From the NCBI GenBank assembly GCA_038527215.1, contig JBCBGC010000025.1:8165-72164 (forward strand): a stretch of DNA of 64,000 nt. The letters run 5' to 3'. This document shows positions 51,738 to 60,980 of the stretch, piece by piece. Position numbers and translations under genes: made by a program. A model generated the notes under the pieces. It ran no database searches. It worked only from the letters and a program-made list of their open reading frames with translations, and was not told where the DNA came from. Every line of letters begins with the position of its first letter. The stretch's first letter is position 1. Origin of the DNA: JAWPMV01 sp038527215. Lineage in GTDB: Bacteria; Bacteroidota; Bacteroidia; J057.

Positions 51738-52088
51738 ATGCCTGATTTTTTATTTCAAGGAAAGATCTACTACAATCCCGTGGAGTTTGCCATGGACATG
51801 ATTGGGGGTACCTGGAAAATGCCCATTCTATGGCGTTTGCGCGATGCCCGCGTCATGCGCTACAATCAGCTAAAAAAAGACATTCCCCATATCTCGGACA
51901 AAATGCTCACTACCCAGCTCAGGGACCTTGAAAAAAAGGGCTTCGTGATTCGGAAGGTCTATCCTGTGGTGCCGCCCAAAACAGAATATTCTTTGACAGA
52001 AAGAGGCGATCGCGCTATCCGGATGATTGAACTGATGCGCCAGTACGGGAAGGAGTTGATGAAAGAGGAAGGAATTGATATGGATTAA
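51738..52088 (+). CDS. HxlR-family transcriptional regulator, cysteine-free
   Basis: A 116-residue winged-helix DNA-binding protein with the HxlR signature: NPVEFAMDMIGGTWKMPILW, the recognition helix region ISDKMLTTQLRDLEKKGFVI and wing VPPKTEYSLTERG. Most HxlR proteins have a Cys just before PVE (CPVE), used for thiol or aldehyde sensing; here it is Asn (YNPVE) and there is no Cys in the protein. It ends 4 bases inside the convergent F420-reductase-like gene. Target unknown; the neighbour is a possible target. Confidence 0.9.
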   Translation: MPDFLFQGKIYYNPVEFAMDMIGGTWKMPILWRLRDARVMRYNQLKKDIPHISDKMLTTQLRDLEKKGFVIRKVYPVVPPKTEYSLTERGDRAIRMIELMRQYGKELMKEEGIDMD

Positions 52089-52711
52089 TCTTTACCCCTC
52101 CGAAATAATTTAAAGCCCACTCCCCTACCCACGCCTTGAAATACCGCCAGGTTGATCCAGAAAAGCGCAAACTGTTCCATCAAATCAAACTGCGCATTTC
52201 CTCCTACATCATAGCATTCCGCAAATCCTGCATCCAGGGCGAGTTCCCGGGCCATGGCCTTGCCTCGCAGGCTATCGCCGCACACAAACATATCTATCGC
52301 TCCACCTTCGTACTGCGGATTGACCATGTTGTTGTAGCCTGTAGTGTTGAAGCACTTAACCACTTCCTCCGTTTGCGTATGGGCCAAAATCGCTTCAGCG
52401 GTATTGGTAAATCCTTCAGGACCTCTGCCCCGGATGATATTCATGGCGTCAATGATCACTTTACCGCTGGTATCCCCCATTTGCTGCAGCAAAGGAATGG
52501 TCGCCATGGCAGGCGTAGCCAATAGGATCACCTCCGCCAAAGAGACCGCCTCGGCGATGGGATGAACCGTGGTACGCGGGTTTTGCCTCAGATCTTCTCT
52601 TTTTAAGTTCGGAAAATGCCGGGTACCAAGGAAAATCTGATGGCCCGCAGCTGCCCATTTGGTGGCCAGGGCACCGCCCACATTTCCCACCCCAATAATG
52701 GCTATTTTCAT
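52085..52711 (-). CDS. NADPH-dependent F420 reductase-like oxidoreductase
   Basis: A 208-residue Rossmann protein. The opening MKIAIIGVGNVGGALATKWA has the GxGxxG nucleotide loop, and GTRHF at the end of strand 2 fits an NADPH preference. KCFNTTGYNNM is a family segment. F420-dependent reductase relatives act in organisms that lack F420 on other substrates, so the function is undefined. It starts 18 bases after the bestrophin stop and is likely in the same operon. Confidence 0.85.
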   Translation of the reverse strand: MKIAIIGVGNVGGALATKWAAAGHQIFLGTRHFPNLKREDLRQNPRTTVHPIAEAVSLAEVILLATPAMATIPLLQQMGDTSGKVIIDAMNIIRGRGPEGFTNTAEAILAHTQTEEVVKCFNTTGYNNMVNPQYEGGAIDMFVCGDSLRGKAMARELALDAGFAECYDVGGNAQFDLMEQFALFWINLAVFQGVGRGVGFKLFRRGKD

Positions 52712-52729
52712 AAGTATTGAAGGTTCTGG

Positions 52730-53677
52730 TTAGAATAAGTAGCCATTCACGGCCTGCATTTTTTCGGGTAAAGGTTTCTCTCCCAGCATTTCCATCAAGT
52801 CCCGTTCTATAGTATTACATAAAGCGGTGAGCGGGACATCGGTTACTTTGTTTTCAAAAGGGGCTTCGTTGGCAGCCCCGGTGCGTTCCATGATCACGAA
52901 GACTCCGGCTAAGAGTATAGATAGTGGAATGATTAGCCAGGATAAGTCGAAGCCTTCGGTCTGTGGAAGGAGACTTAAAAGGCCAAAAGGAAGCAATAGG
53001 CTAAAGAGCAGGACAAATAAGCGGGTAAAGAAGTCATATTGTCGAGGTAAAGGCGTATGCTTGATCCGCTCCGCTGCCCCCTGCCCTTTGGCTAGCGCCA
53101 GCAACTGCCCCTCCATTTGAAAACTATCAAAGCCTCCCAAGGTTCCGTTGCCCATCGCGATATAAATCCGCTTTCCCATCAGCAGTTGTAGATAATTGGG
53201 TTTGTTTTGCGCAGCTAGAAAAGCGTTATAGTCCTCCTGCGGCAAGTATGACTTCAAGCGTTCCCACTCATCCTGCCCACGGAGATGAAACCGTAAGGCA
53301 TGAGCCCAGGCAATGCCCGCCCTCACCATGCTTCGCTTAAACGCTTCACTGCGTGCCGCATCATAGTTCTCCTGATGCGCATGACTATCGGTAAAGGTAA
53401 TTACTAATCGGGCCAGGACTCGGCTGGCATTGACGATCCCTTCCCATATTTGGCTGGCTTCCCACCAGCGCGCATAAGCAGCATTATTTCGGAAAGCGAT
53501 GAAGATGGCCAGCGCGGAGCCCAGGATCCCTATTGGCGAAAAACTCAAAGCCAGATTCCAGGCAGGGATCAGCAACTGGATGCCCCAAATCAGGCTTGAC
53601 CAAATCATCACGATCCACATAGGCCGGCGAATGTAGGCCCAAACCCGGGCTGGATGAAAATTCCGTTTTACGATCAT
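52730..53677 (-). CDS. Bestrophin family anion channel
   Basis: A 315-residue inner-membrane protein of the bestrophin/UPF0187 family. The N-terminal basic segment precedes helices at about 20-55 (PMWIVMIWSSLIWGIQLLIP), the signature NNAAYARWWEASQIWEGIVN, a cytoplasmic helical part and a second helix pair (about 222-265, LFVLLFSLLLPFGLLSLLPQ). It forms a pentameric ion channel in relatives. It is separated by 45 bases from the barrel-like gene upstream and by 18 from the reductase downstream. Confidence 0.9.
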   Translation of the reverse strand: MIVKRNFHPARVWAYIRRPMWIVMIWSSLIWGIQLLIPAWNLALSFSPIGILGSALAIFIAFRNNAAYARWWEASQIWEGIVNASRVLARLVITFTDSHAHQENYDAARSEAFKRSMVRAGIAWAHALRFHLRGQDEWERLKSYLPQEDYNAFLAAQNKPNYLQLLMGKRIYIAMGNGTLGGFDSFQMEGQLLALAKGQGAAERIKHTPLPRQYDFFTRLFVLLFSLLLPFGLLSLLPQTEGFDLSWLIIPLSILLAGVFVIMERTGAANEAPFENKVTDVPLTALCNTIERDLMEMLGEKPLPEKMQAVNGYLF

Positions 53678-53722
53678 TCGATTGTGTAATGAGTAAGAGA
53701 GAAAAGCCTACGCCTTGCTTCA

Positions 53723-54331
53723 CTAGAATTCCCTGCGCACAAACAGCCCTGGGTTAACATCCCGTATGCCATAATCCGGGCCCAGCCCTGATAAGTTGTA
53801 GGCCAGGCCAAATTGTATGTGTGTATGCTTTAAGCCGAGCCTCATGCGCTGTACACTAGCCAGATGTCCCGCTCCATTGAAGTTGGAAAAAAGCTCCAGG
53901 CTGGAATACAGCCGCCAGGTCCTATTCAGAGACGGCGTAAAGCGCATGATAGAAAACCAGGCCACTTGCCAGTCTGCCTGAATCGCTGTCGATACAATGG
54001 CGAAAATCATGTAGTCAGCCTTTCCTTTGAAAAAGTGAATTCCGACATCTCCCCCGCCCCCTCGGCTGGAAATCCTGCCGATCAGGCTTCCTCCAAAACC
54101 AGAACGGGTGGTATAATTCAGGTAGGCGCCTGAGAAAAGATTGGTTTGCTGTTCATAATCCACCGTGGCCCGAGTACGACTAAACAAAGACCACTGCTGA
54201 TCCTCATCCAAGTTTTTTAGCCATTGGACATCTGCAAATATTCGCTGAGTACCGGGCATGATTTCGAGGCTTTGTGCTGCCAGTTGGGAGGTAGGCAAGA
54301 GCGCCATCATTAGGAACCAGGTTTTTCTCAT
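53723..54331 (-). CDS. Exported beta-barrel-like protein, unknown function
   Basis: A 202-residue protein with a signal peptide (about 1-19, QLAAQ). The rest is dominated by alternating hydrophobic/polar strands (QQWSLFSRTRATVDYEQQTN, FSGAYLNYTTRSGFGGSLIG) that look like an eight-strand outer-membrane barrel, with an aromatic final strand FVRREF. No family is recognised. Same strand and 45 bases ahead of bestrophin; possibly cotranscribed. Confidence 0.72.
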   Translation of the reverse strand: MRKTWFLMMALLPTSQLAAQSLEIMPGTQRIFADVQWLKNLDEDQQWSLFSRTRATVDYEQQTNLFSGAYLNYTTRSGFGGSLIGRISSRGGGGDVGIHFFKGKADYMIFAIVSTAIQADWQVAWFSIMRFTPSLNRTWRLYSSLELFSNFNGAGHLASVQRMRLGLKHTHIQFGLAYNLSGLGPDYGIRDVNPGLFVRREF

Positions 54332-54351
54332 GAGACCGGAGCTTGGAGGAG

Positions 54352-54388
54352 AAAAGGGGGAGAAACGCAGGTAGCCTCTCCCCTTTTT
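54352..54388 (-). terminator. Terminator of the DJ-1/PfpI gene
   Basis: AAAAGGGGGAGA and TCTCCCCTTTT arms pair with one bulged G around a 13-base loop. On the minus strand a run of Ts follows. It ends the DJ-1 gene unit before the barrel-like gene. Confidence 0.7.
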
Positions 54389-54396
54389 GATAAAAC

Positions 54397-55161
54397 TTAA
54401 TTCTGAGCGAGTAGCAAGTCTACTACCAAGCGAGCCGCGGCAGCTCCCGAGTTTTGCTGCTGGCCGGTAACCAGGTTCCCATCGACAATGGCGTAGGAAG
54501 AAAAAGGCGCGGCTACTTTGAAGTTCGTGCCCTCGATTTTGCGGGCAAGGTCCTCTATTCGGTAAGGCTGAATCTGCTGGCCTACGGCTTGATCCGCGAA
54601 GTCTTCTTCCGCATTAGCGAAGCCGGTCCAGGTTTTGCCTTTTACCAACAACTCTCCATCCGTGCCTTGAGCTTCCAGTAAGAGCGTAGTGGAATGACAT
54701 ACGGCGGCACTGGGTTTGCCTTTTTCATAAAATGAGGCAAATAACTTCCTCAGTTCAGGATTGTCCCGGTAGGTGTACATCGGTCCTTGCCCACCAACCA
54801 GAAAAATCGCCTCAAAGTCCTCCATATTTACTTCGCTGAGTTTGGGGGTTTTGCTCAGCATCTCATTGAACCAATCCAGCTGCATATAGCCCAGGCTGAT
54901 GACATCGTGCGCAGAATAGCCGCTGGCATCCGTAGGATTAGAATAGGCATCCATGAGGATTTCTCCCCCTTCGGTTGAGGCCAATTCTACCTCATAGCCT
55001 GCCTCCTGGAACACATGCAAAGGATGGGTGAGTTCTGCTGCCCAAAAACCAATCGGCCAACCGGTTTGCCCGGACACTGTAGGGCTACTGGCTACCATGA
55101 GAATTTTGCCCTTTTTGGGCATCCCTTCCGGATGCACATAATGTTGATCTTCTTTTATCAT
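54397..55161 (-). CDS. DJ-1/PfpI superfamily (Hsp31-like) protein
   Basis: A 254-residue class I glutamine amidotransferase-like protein with the nucleophile elbow SAAVCHSTTLLL (Cys155). A conserved Glu/His pair is plausible near HPLHVFQEAGYEVELAS (47-62). This Hsp31/YajL-type group has been associated with glyoxalase III, deglycation or chaperone activity; which one applies is not visible. It has its own terminator and a 361-base gap upstream, suggesting a single-gene unit. Confidence 0.88.
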   Translation of the reverse strand: MIKEDQHYVHPEGMPKKGKILMVASSPTVSGQTGWPIGFWAAELTHPLHVFQEAGYEVELASTEGGEILMDAYSNPTDASGYSAHDVISLGYMQLDWFNEMLSKTPKLSEVNMEDFEAIFLVGGQGPMYTYRDNPELRKLFASFYEKGKPSAAVCHSTTLLLEAQGTDGELLVKGKTWTGFANAEEDFADQAVGQQIQPYRIEDLARKIEGTNFKVAAPFSSYAIVDGNLVTGQQQNSGAAAARLVVDLLLAQN

Positions 55162-55522
55162 TGCTTCCTGATTTGTTGGAGTAAATTATGCTTCATTGGG
55201 AGCCTGGATGGAGGACTGCACATCGTATGTACCTGCCCTTTCTATCAGGCTCGACAGCCTAAGTCTGATGTGTTTCAGCAGCCTTAATCTGTGCATACAA
55301 TTACCTCCTAATACCGGCAAACACCAACATACTCACCCAAAATAGAGATACACACCTTTTGGAAAGTATACTGATTATTAGCGCTTTATGAATTGCTCCT
55401 CCGATGAAGCGCTCAACCAAAACTGGAAAAATGGGATAATTGGCTACCCTTGACGAAGTTGAATGGGGTGATTTTTTCCATTCCATCTCTTCATGTTCTA
55501 TTTTTGAAAAAACATTAATCCT
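55162..55522. other. 361-base divergent gap, no gene called
   Basis: The region between the DJ-1 gene and the serine hydrolase has only a weak minus-strand ORF (55301-55486) with no recognisable features. It probably carries the two divergent promoters. No hairpin or repeat stood out. Confidence 0.5.
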
Positions 55523-57052
55523 ATGCGACGATCCTTCCTTACCCTCAGCCTGGTCATCAGTTTTCTACTTTCCTTAGGCCAAACCAAACTAGATCAGCTC
55601 GATGCTTATTTTGGGAAAGCCTTGCAGGATTGGGAAGTCCCTGGAATGTCTATCGGCATCATCGTGAATGGGGAACTTGCCTGGGTAAAAGGATATGGCG
55701 TGCTAGAGGCTGGAAAAGCGGAGAAAGTTGATGGTAAGACGCAGTTTGCTATTGCTTCCAATTCCAAAGCCTTTACCGCCACGGCCCTGGGTATGTTGGT
55801 GGAAGCAGGTAAAATTTCCTGGGATGATCCGGTAAAAATGTATCTCCCTGATTTTGAGCTGTATGATCCCTGGATTTCTCATCATATGACCATCCGGGAT
55901 CTCCTCTGCCATCGGGTGGGCTTTATCAATTTTAGCGGGGATGTAATTTGGTACAAAAGCGAGCGATCTGCTGCGGATTTACTGGATCAGTTGAAATATG
56001 TGCCAAAAGCGGCTGAATTCCGTACGGAGTATGGCTATAGCAATCTTATGTTTATGACCGCTGGCGAAGTCATTCGGGTAGTAACCGGTAAAGATTGGCA
56101 CACCTATGTCAAAGAAACCTTCTTTGATCCGATTGGTATGAAGCGGACGGTAACCAAAACCAGCCAGCTAAAAAGCGGGGATAATGTGGCCACTCCCCAC
56201 AAACCTCAGGATGGCAAAAACCTGCCGATTGCCTGGACCAATTGGGATAATATGGGGTCCGCCGGATCGATTATTTCCTCCGCAGAAGATATGTTGAGTT
56301 GGTTACAGCTTCACCTGGAACACGGCAAGTTGAAAGGCGAAACCTTGTTTGCAGAAGGCACGCAAGAGGAGATGTGGAAACCTCACAATGCGCTCAAAGT
56401 AAATACCCTACAAAGAAAGATTTACCCGCGAACTTTTGCGGCCTATGGCCTGGGTTGGCATATGTTTGACCATGAAGGGCACAAAGTGATCACCCACGGC
56501 GGAGGCTATGACGGCATGTATTCCCGGGTGGGCATGGTACCCGATCAAGGATTGGGCTATGTGATTCTCACCAACAGCATGAAAGGCATCAGCAGTTATT
56601 TGGCTTACAAAATCCTGGACACCTTTCTGGAAGGCGGGAACAAAGATTGGAGTCAAATGGGATTAGCTCGTCAAAAACAAGGAGACGCTAATCGGGTCGA
56701 GCGGGTAGCAAAGCGAAAAGCGGCGCGCGTCTCTGGCACCCAACCGCTCTCCAAGGAGGCTGATATGCTTGGCACCTATCAGGACGAACTCTACGGAGCG
56801 GCTATCCGCATCGAAAAAAATGCGCAGGGGGAGCTGATGTTGCATTTTGACCAGGCCCCTGCCCTATCGGCTCGCCTCACCCACTGGCATTATAACACCT
56901 TCCAAATCAACTGGCTGGAAACCCACGCCTGGTTTGATTTTGGTACCATGCAATTTGTGACTGATCATCAGCATCGCATCACCGGGCTCGAATTTGACGT
57001 GCCGAATGATGACATTTTTTTCCATGAGATCCACGCGAAAAAAGTGCCCTAA
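55523..57052 (+). CDS. Exported serine hydrolase (class C beta-lactamase family)
   Basis: A 509-residue penicillin-recognising serine hydrolase. The signal peptide (about 1-20) is followed by the SxxK motif SNSK (79-82), YSN (172-174) and HGG (in VITHGGGYDGMYS). A C-terminal domain (about 400-509, TYQDELYGAAIRIEKNAQGE) adds a beta module seen in esterase/peptidase-type members. A true beta-lactamase is less likely than an esterase or D-amino peptidase. It converges closely on the MORN-TonB gene. Confidence 0.9.
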   Translation: MRRSFLTLSLVISFLLSLGQTKLDQLDAYFGKALQDWEVPGMSIGIIVNGELAWVKGYGVLEAGKAEKVDGKTQFAIASNSKAFTATALGMLVEAGKISWDDPVKMYLPDFELYDPWISHHMTIRDLLCHRVGFINFSGDVIWYKSERSAADLLDQLKYVPKAAEFRTEYGYSNLMFMTAGEVIRVVTGKDWHTYVKETFFDPIGMKRTVTKTSQLKSGDNVATPHKPQDGKNLPIAWTNWDNMGSAGSIISSAEDMLSWLQLHLEHGKLKGETLFAEGTQEEMWKPHNALKVNTLQRKIYPRTFAAYGLGWHMFDHEGHKVITHGGGYDGMYSRVGMVPDQGLGYVILTNSMKGISSYLAYKILDTFLEGGNKDWSQMGLARQKQGDANRVERVAKRKAARVSGTQPLSKEADMLGTYQDELYGAAIRIEKNAQGELMLHFDQAPALSARLTHWHYNTFQINWLETHAWFDFGTMQFVTDHQHRITGLEFDVPNDDIFFHEIHAKKVP

Positions 57053-57058
57053 TTACGG

Positions 57059-58144
57059 CTAACCTTCCAGCTTGAAGCCAAAAGGCACGGTCACCCGGCA
57101 TAGGACTTTTTTTCCGTCTTCTATGCAAGGGATAAACTTGACCAGGGAGATTTTTTGTTCCACAGCAGCAGTGAGAATTTTGTTACTCTTTCCTGTGATG
57201 GTGTGGCTCTTATAGTGGCCGTCCTGACCTACGACGACTTTGATATATACCATGCCTTCGACGCCTCGGTTTATCGCCTTTTGTGGATACCCAATCAGCC
57301 GTTTGACCAAAGCTAAATTTAATATCTCCGGCTCTCTTTCACCCAGGAAGTAGACCGGTTCATCCTCATTATATTCTTTCTTATCTGAACTAAGCAGGCT
57401 ACCATCCTCGGAAAAATACATCCAGGTGCCGATTTTTCGGCCATTTTTGCGTTGTCCCCGATATTCAAGGGCTCCACTGGGGTACCAATATTGGTGAAGG
57501 CCATGCGCCTCCCCTGCTTCGTTAAATCGCACCTCCTCCAACTTATCGCCGTCTGGCGAATAGCAGATCCATGAACCTATGCGCACGGAATTTTCGACCT
57601 TTCCTTCCCGCTTTAGCACCCCATTGCTCCAATAGGACTTGAGTTCTCCCTCTCCATTTTCTATGGTCTTTTCTCCATCTTCCTGCCAATAGTTTTTGAC
57701 CGTCCAGGTAGGGGTATATACCACGTCAGCTTTTTTCTGGCCATTTTCATAAAAGTACGCCCAATCTCCCATAGCCACATCCTCCTCATATTGCCCACTG
57801 GCTTTCAGTTGACCGGAAGCATACCACTCCTGCCACTTCCCTTGTCTCAAGCCTTCTTGATAGGTGGCGAGCTTGTATAGCTGCCCATTTTCTTCCCAAT
57901 AGCGGTGAACGCCCGTTCGGGTCTCACGCTTTTTGTCCTGAAAAAAATTTTCGGATTGAATCTGATCATTGATCGTATAATAGTCTCTACCCACCCAAAG
58001 GCCGTTTTCTTTTTCAAAAAAGCCATAATAGGCGGCTGTCAGTCTGGTGCAGACTTCCCAATCGTCATTGTAATAGGTGGTATCCTGGGCCTGTAGGTTG
58101 CCAGAGAGTAGGCAAAGCAAAACGATAAAAAATAAGTGTTTCAT
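57059..58144 (-). CDS. MORN-repeat (YwqK-like) protein with TonB C-terminal domain
   Basis: A 361-residue exported protein. The signal peptide (about 1-19, SGNLQAQ) is followed by about five MORN/YwqK-type units (for example GKWQEWYASGQLKASGQYEE, VRIGSWICYSPDGDK, GRKIGTWMYFSEDGSL). The C-terminal TonB domain (about 278-361) has the YPQKAINRGVEGMVYIKVVV segment. There is no membrane anchor beyond the signal, unlike classical TonB. It may be a periplasmic energy-transduction-like or peptidoglycan/envelope protein. Confidence 0.86.
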   Translation of the reverse strand: MKHLFFIVLLCLLSGNLQAQDTTYYNDDWEVCTRLTAAYYGFFEKENGLWVGRDYYTINDQIQSENFFQDKKRETRTGVHRYWEENGQLYKLATYQEGLRQGKWQEWYASGQLKASGQYEEDVAMGDWAYFYENGQKKADVVYTPTWTVKNYWQEDGEKTIENGEGELKSYWSNGVLKREGKVENSVRIGSWICYSPDGDKLEEVRFNEAGEAHGLHQYWYPSGALEYRGQRKNGRKIGTWMYFSEDGSLLSSDKKEYNEDEPVYFLGEREPEILNLALVKRLIGYPQKAINRGVEGMVYIKVVVGQDGHYKSHTITGKSNKILTAAVEQKISLVKFIPCIEDGKKVLCRVTVPFGFKLEG

Positions 58145-58179
58145 GGTAAAATAAAGTTTGGTTATGTGCTGGTCCCCGA

Positions 58180-59046
58180 TTATTTGTAAGGCGGGGTTTT
58201 AATCAAAAAGCGGAAAATTACAAAAGCTGCCAGAACGGAAAAAATGGGGATAAAAAACATGTACAAAACAGGGACGACCATCAGGTCTTTTTCCAAAGAT
58301 CCCTCAAAGCTCAGGGCAATAATGCCTACCGTGAGTACTGCATTTTGAATCCCGGTTTCCAAAGAAACGGTTTTACTATCTTTTATATTCAATCCCCAAG
58401 CCCTACTTAATAGATACCCGAAAAACATGCCTGCCGCGGCGATGAGTCCGGATGCGAGGAAGACCGCCCGAGGCACGTCAAACATGTTTTGGTTGTTGAT
58501 GAGGGGCAGGACAAAAATCAGTATGATGGCGGCGATGCCGATACCAGCCCCCAGTTTTTCCACGGTTTGGGCCCAGGAAGGACGGAAAGCCCTGATCAGC
58601 ATGCCCAAAGCAACGGGAAAAAGTAACAACACCAAAGAAAGGAGAATTTTGCTGTAGGGAATGACAATCTCTTGCCCAATTCCCAGGGCATCCGCATAGA
58701 TTTTCAAGAGAAAAGGCATCATAAAAGTGGCTGCCAGGCTGGAAGCGACCGTCATGGAAATACTCAACGCTACATCGCCTTTGGCGTAGTAAGTGTATAA
58801 ATTTGAAGTGCTGCCCCCTGGGGTGCAGGCAATCATCAGTAAGCCCAGCCCCATAACGGCAGAGAGATCCAGACTCAGCACGATCAAATATCCCAGGAGC
58901 GGCAACAAGCCAAATTGAGAAAGCATGCCCACGAGGAAGGGCTTGGGTTGCGCCAGCGGTTGTTTAAAGCTATCCAGCATCAGGGTGCTGCCCATGCCCA
59001 GCATGATGGAAAACAGCATGGTATTGAGGAAAAAAGAGATATTCAT
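58180..59046 (-). CDS. Bile acid:sodium symporter (BASS transporter family)
   Basis: A 288-residue membrane protein with eight to nine hydrophobic helices. The family motif is GLGLLMIACTPGGSTSNLYTYYAKGDVALSIS (about residues 66-97), with the conserved CTPGGSTSN. It imports organic anions with Na+ in relatives; substrate unknown. It follows the GlcD-like gene with a single base between stop and start, so the two form an operon. The name is unrelated to the amyloid motif in the CHAT operon. Confidence 0.92.
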   Translation of the reverse strand: MNISFFLNTMLFSIMLGMGSTLMLDSFKQPLAQPKPFLVGMLSQFGLLPLLGYLIVLSLDLSAVMGLGLLMIACTPGGSTSNLYTYYAKGDVALSISMTVASSLAATFMMPFLLKIYADALGIGQEIVIPYSKILLSLVLLLFPVALGMLIRAFRPSWAQTVEKLGAGIGIAAIILIFVLPLINNQNMFDVPRAVFLASGLIAAAGMFFGYLLSRAWGLNIKDSKTVSLETGIQNAVLTVGIIALSFEGSLEKDLMVVPVLYMFFIPIFSVLAAFVIFRFLIKTPPYK

Positions 59047-59047
59047 G

Positions 59048-60439
59048 CTACATACTAAGGAGCTTACCAGGGTTGAGGAGGTTGAAAGGATCCAGGGATC
59101 TTTTAAGATGCCGCATAAGCTGAATTTCTGCTTCTGTTCTGCAGTATGATAAATATGGTTTTTTATCCTCCCCTATCCCATGTTCCGCAGATACGGAGCC
59201 TCCGATGGCGGTAAGCGGGCGGTACACTACTTCATTGATCTGATCGATCAAGGCCTGGTTTTGCTCAGATTTACCCACCAGGATATGGATATTGCCGTCT
59301 GCGACGTGACCAAAGGAATGCACGACCACCACTTCAGGAATGCGTTCCAGTTCAGCCCTGATTTCAGCTATCACTTCTCCAATCAGCGGAATCGGCAAAC
59401 TGATATCAAACTGCTGCGGATGAGGCGTCTGGAAAGCCATCACATCCACTTCCTCCCGGACTTTCCAAAAGCGTAGCCGTTCGGATTCTGAACTAGCAGG
59501 TGCAGCTTCGAGGATGATGCCTTCCGCCAAGGCTTTTTCCAACAAGCTAATCATCCGCTCCTGGTCCTGGGCCTGATCGCTCCCCAAGCCTTCCAGTAAC
59601 ACATAATAAGGATGACCATAAGGGATCGGGGCCTTGACAGTTGCAGGAGGAGAACTCTGGGTGATAAAGGTAGGTTCCCACATGAGTTCGAATCCGCTGA
59701 GGGTTCCGGCCATGCCACCGTCCATAAACTTGAGGAAATCTACTACCCGATCGTAGTGCGCCAGGGCCACCCAGGCCGAAACCCGGCTGCGCGGTGCTTC
59801 CACCAATTTCAAGACGGCCCGGGTGACGATGCCCAAAGTGCCTTCCGAACCAATGAAGAGTTGCCGCAAATCATAGCCGGAATTGTCTTTGATGAGCTTT
59901 TTCATAGAGGAAATCACGGTCCCGTCCGCCAGCACTGCTTCCAAGCCGAGCACCAATTGCCGGGTCATCCCGTACCGAAAAACCCGTAGCCCACCGGCAT
60001 TAGTGGCGATAATGCCGCCTATTTGAGCAGAGCCTTTTGCTCCAAAGTTGAGCGGAAAGAAGAGCTGCTGTTCTTTTACAGCCTCTTGAACCGTTTCAAG
60101 GATGACGCCAGCCTGAACCGTGATGCTCCGGCTGGCTGGATCGATTTCTTCGATTTGGTTCATTTTTTCCGTAGAAATAACCACTAAATCCTGACTCGCT
60201 TCGGTTCCTCCTACCAGGTTAGTCAGCCCACCATGCATCACCACCGCCTGCCGATGCTGATGGCAAATCCGCATGATCCCCGATACTTCATCCGTATTTC
60301 GAGGTAAGAGCAGGGCTTTGACTTTCAGGGATTTATCTTGTTGCCAAATGTGGGCGTAGCGAGCCGCTAAGGCCTCTCCCTGCAGCACGCGGGTTTTTCC
60401 CAGTAGATGAACAAAAGGGGCAAGCGTAGATAAGGGCAT
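59048..60439 (-). CDS. FAD-linked oxidoreductase (GlcD/D-lactate dehydrogenase-like)
   Basis: A 463-residue cytoplasmic FAD enzyme of the vanillyl-alcohol oxidase fold. The FAD-binding domain (about 37-215) has VVMHGGLTNLVGGTEASQDL, NFGAKGSAQIGGIIATNAGG and RYGMTRQLVLGLEAVLADGT. The cap domain (about 225-463) has the substrate and C-terminal motif SVSAEHGIGEDKKPYL. It oxidises a 2-hydroxy acid in relatives. It precedes the symporter by one base and may supply or use its transported substrate. Confidence 0.93.
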   Translation of the reverse strand: MPLSTLAPFVHLLGKTRVLQGEALAARYAHIWQQDKSLKVKALLLPRNTDEVSGIMRICHQHRQAVVMHGGLTNLVGGTEASQDLVVISTEKMNQIEEIDPASRSITVQAGVILETVQEAVKEQQLFFPLNFGAKGSAQIGGIIATNAGGLRVFRYGMTRQLVLGLEAVLADGTVISSMKKLIKDNSGYDLRQLFIGSEGTLGIVTRAVLKLVEAPRSRVSAWVALAHYDRVVDFLKFMDGGMAGTLSGFELMWEPTFITQSSPPATVKAPIPYGHPYYVLLEGLGSDQAQDQERMISLLEKALAEGIILEAAPASSESERLRFWKVREEVDVMAFQTPHPQQFDISLPIPLIGEVIAEIRAELERIPEVVVVHSFGHVADGNIHILVGKSEQNQALIDQINEVVYRPLTAIGGSVSAEHGIGEDKKPYLSYCRTEAEIQLMRHLKRSLDPFNLLNPGKLLSM

Positions 60440-60494
60440 GTGTAGTAGGAAAAAATGGTCTTAGCTGGAAGATACACATTTCCCCCACCCCATT

Positions 60495-60980
60495 CTAAAA
60501 GAGGCAACAAAGGACATAGATCAGCCCGCCAAACCAGGCAAGTACTGCTGCGGCAGACAAGATGGTCAAGACCCAGGCTTGCCAGTATTTTTTTCGTTCC
60601 CCTTTGGGTCGTTTAAGCAAGGCCCGAATCCCGAATCCTGCACCTGCTCCTCCGGACAGGGCGCTGATAACCAGGAGCACGCCTCCTGCGGCAGGCAAGG
60701 CAAAAGCCAGCAGAAAAGAGGCTGCCGCTAATCCTAAAAAGCCGTATCCAATGCGGAGGTTTTTGTCTGCTTGAGCGCTTTTGAAGCGTTTTAACAACGA
60801 TCTTATTTTCCCTTTTTTCCCTTTTTTCCCCTTTCTCCCCTGCTCCACCTGGGTGTGAGCAACATCGGGGCTAGATGAGACGGGAGAAGCACTACCGGCC
60901 AGGGCGGGGGCTGGGGTAAGGAAAAAGAACAGGGCCAGGAAAAAGGCTGGTACCAAGGAAGTTCTTAACGAATGTTTCAT
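60495..60980 (-). CDS. Exported small membrane protein with basic KGKKGKKGK run
   Basis: A 161-residue protein started at the ATG giving MKHSLRTSLVPAFFLALFFF, a signal peptide; upstream in-frame codons (to 61100) are not signal-like. After cleavage come a strongly basic run (QGRKGKKGKKGKIRSLLKRF, about 50-70) and three hydrophobic segments (about 77-95, 97-117 and 135-157). Family unknown; the pattern resembles small integral membrane proteins seen beside envelope genes in Bacteroidota. Role cannot be assigned. Confidence 0.7.
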   Translation of the reverse strand: MKHSLRTSLVPAFFLALFFFLTPAPALAGSASPVSSSPDVAHTQVEQGRKGKKGKKGKIRSLLKRFKSAQADKNLRIGYGFLGLAAASFLLAFALPAAGGVLLVISALSGGAGAGFGIRALLKRPKGERKKYWQAWVLTILSAAAVLAWFGGLIYVLCCLF

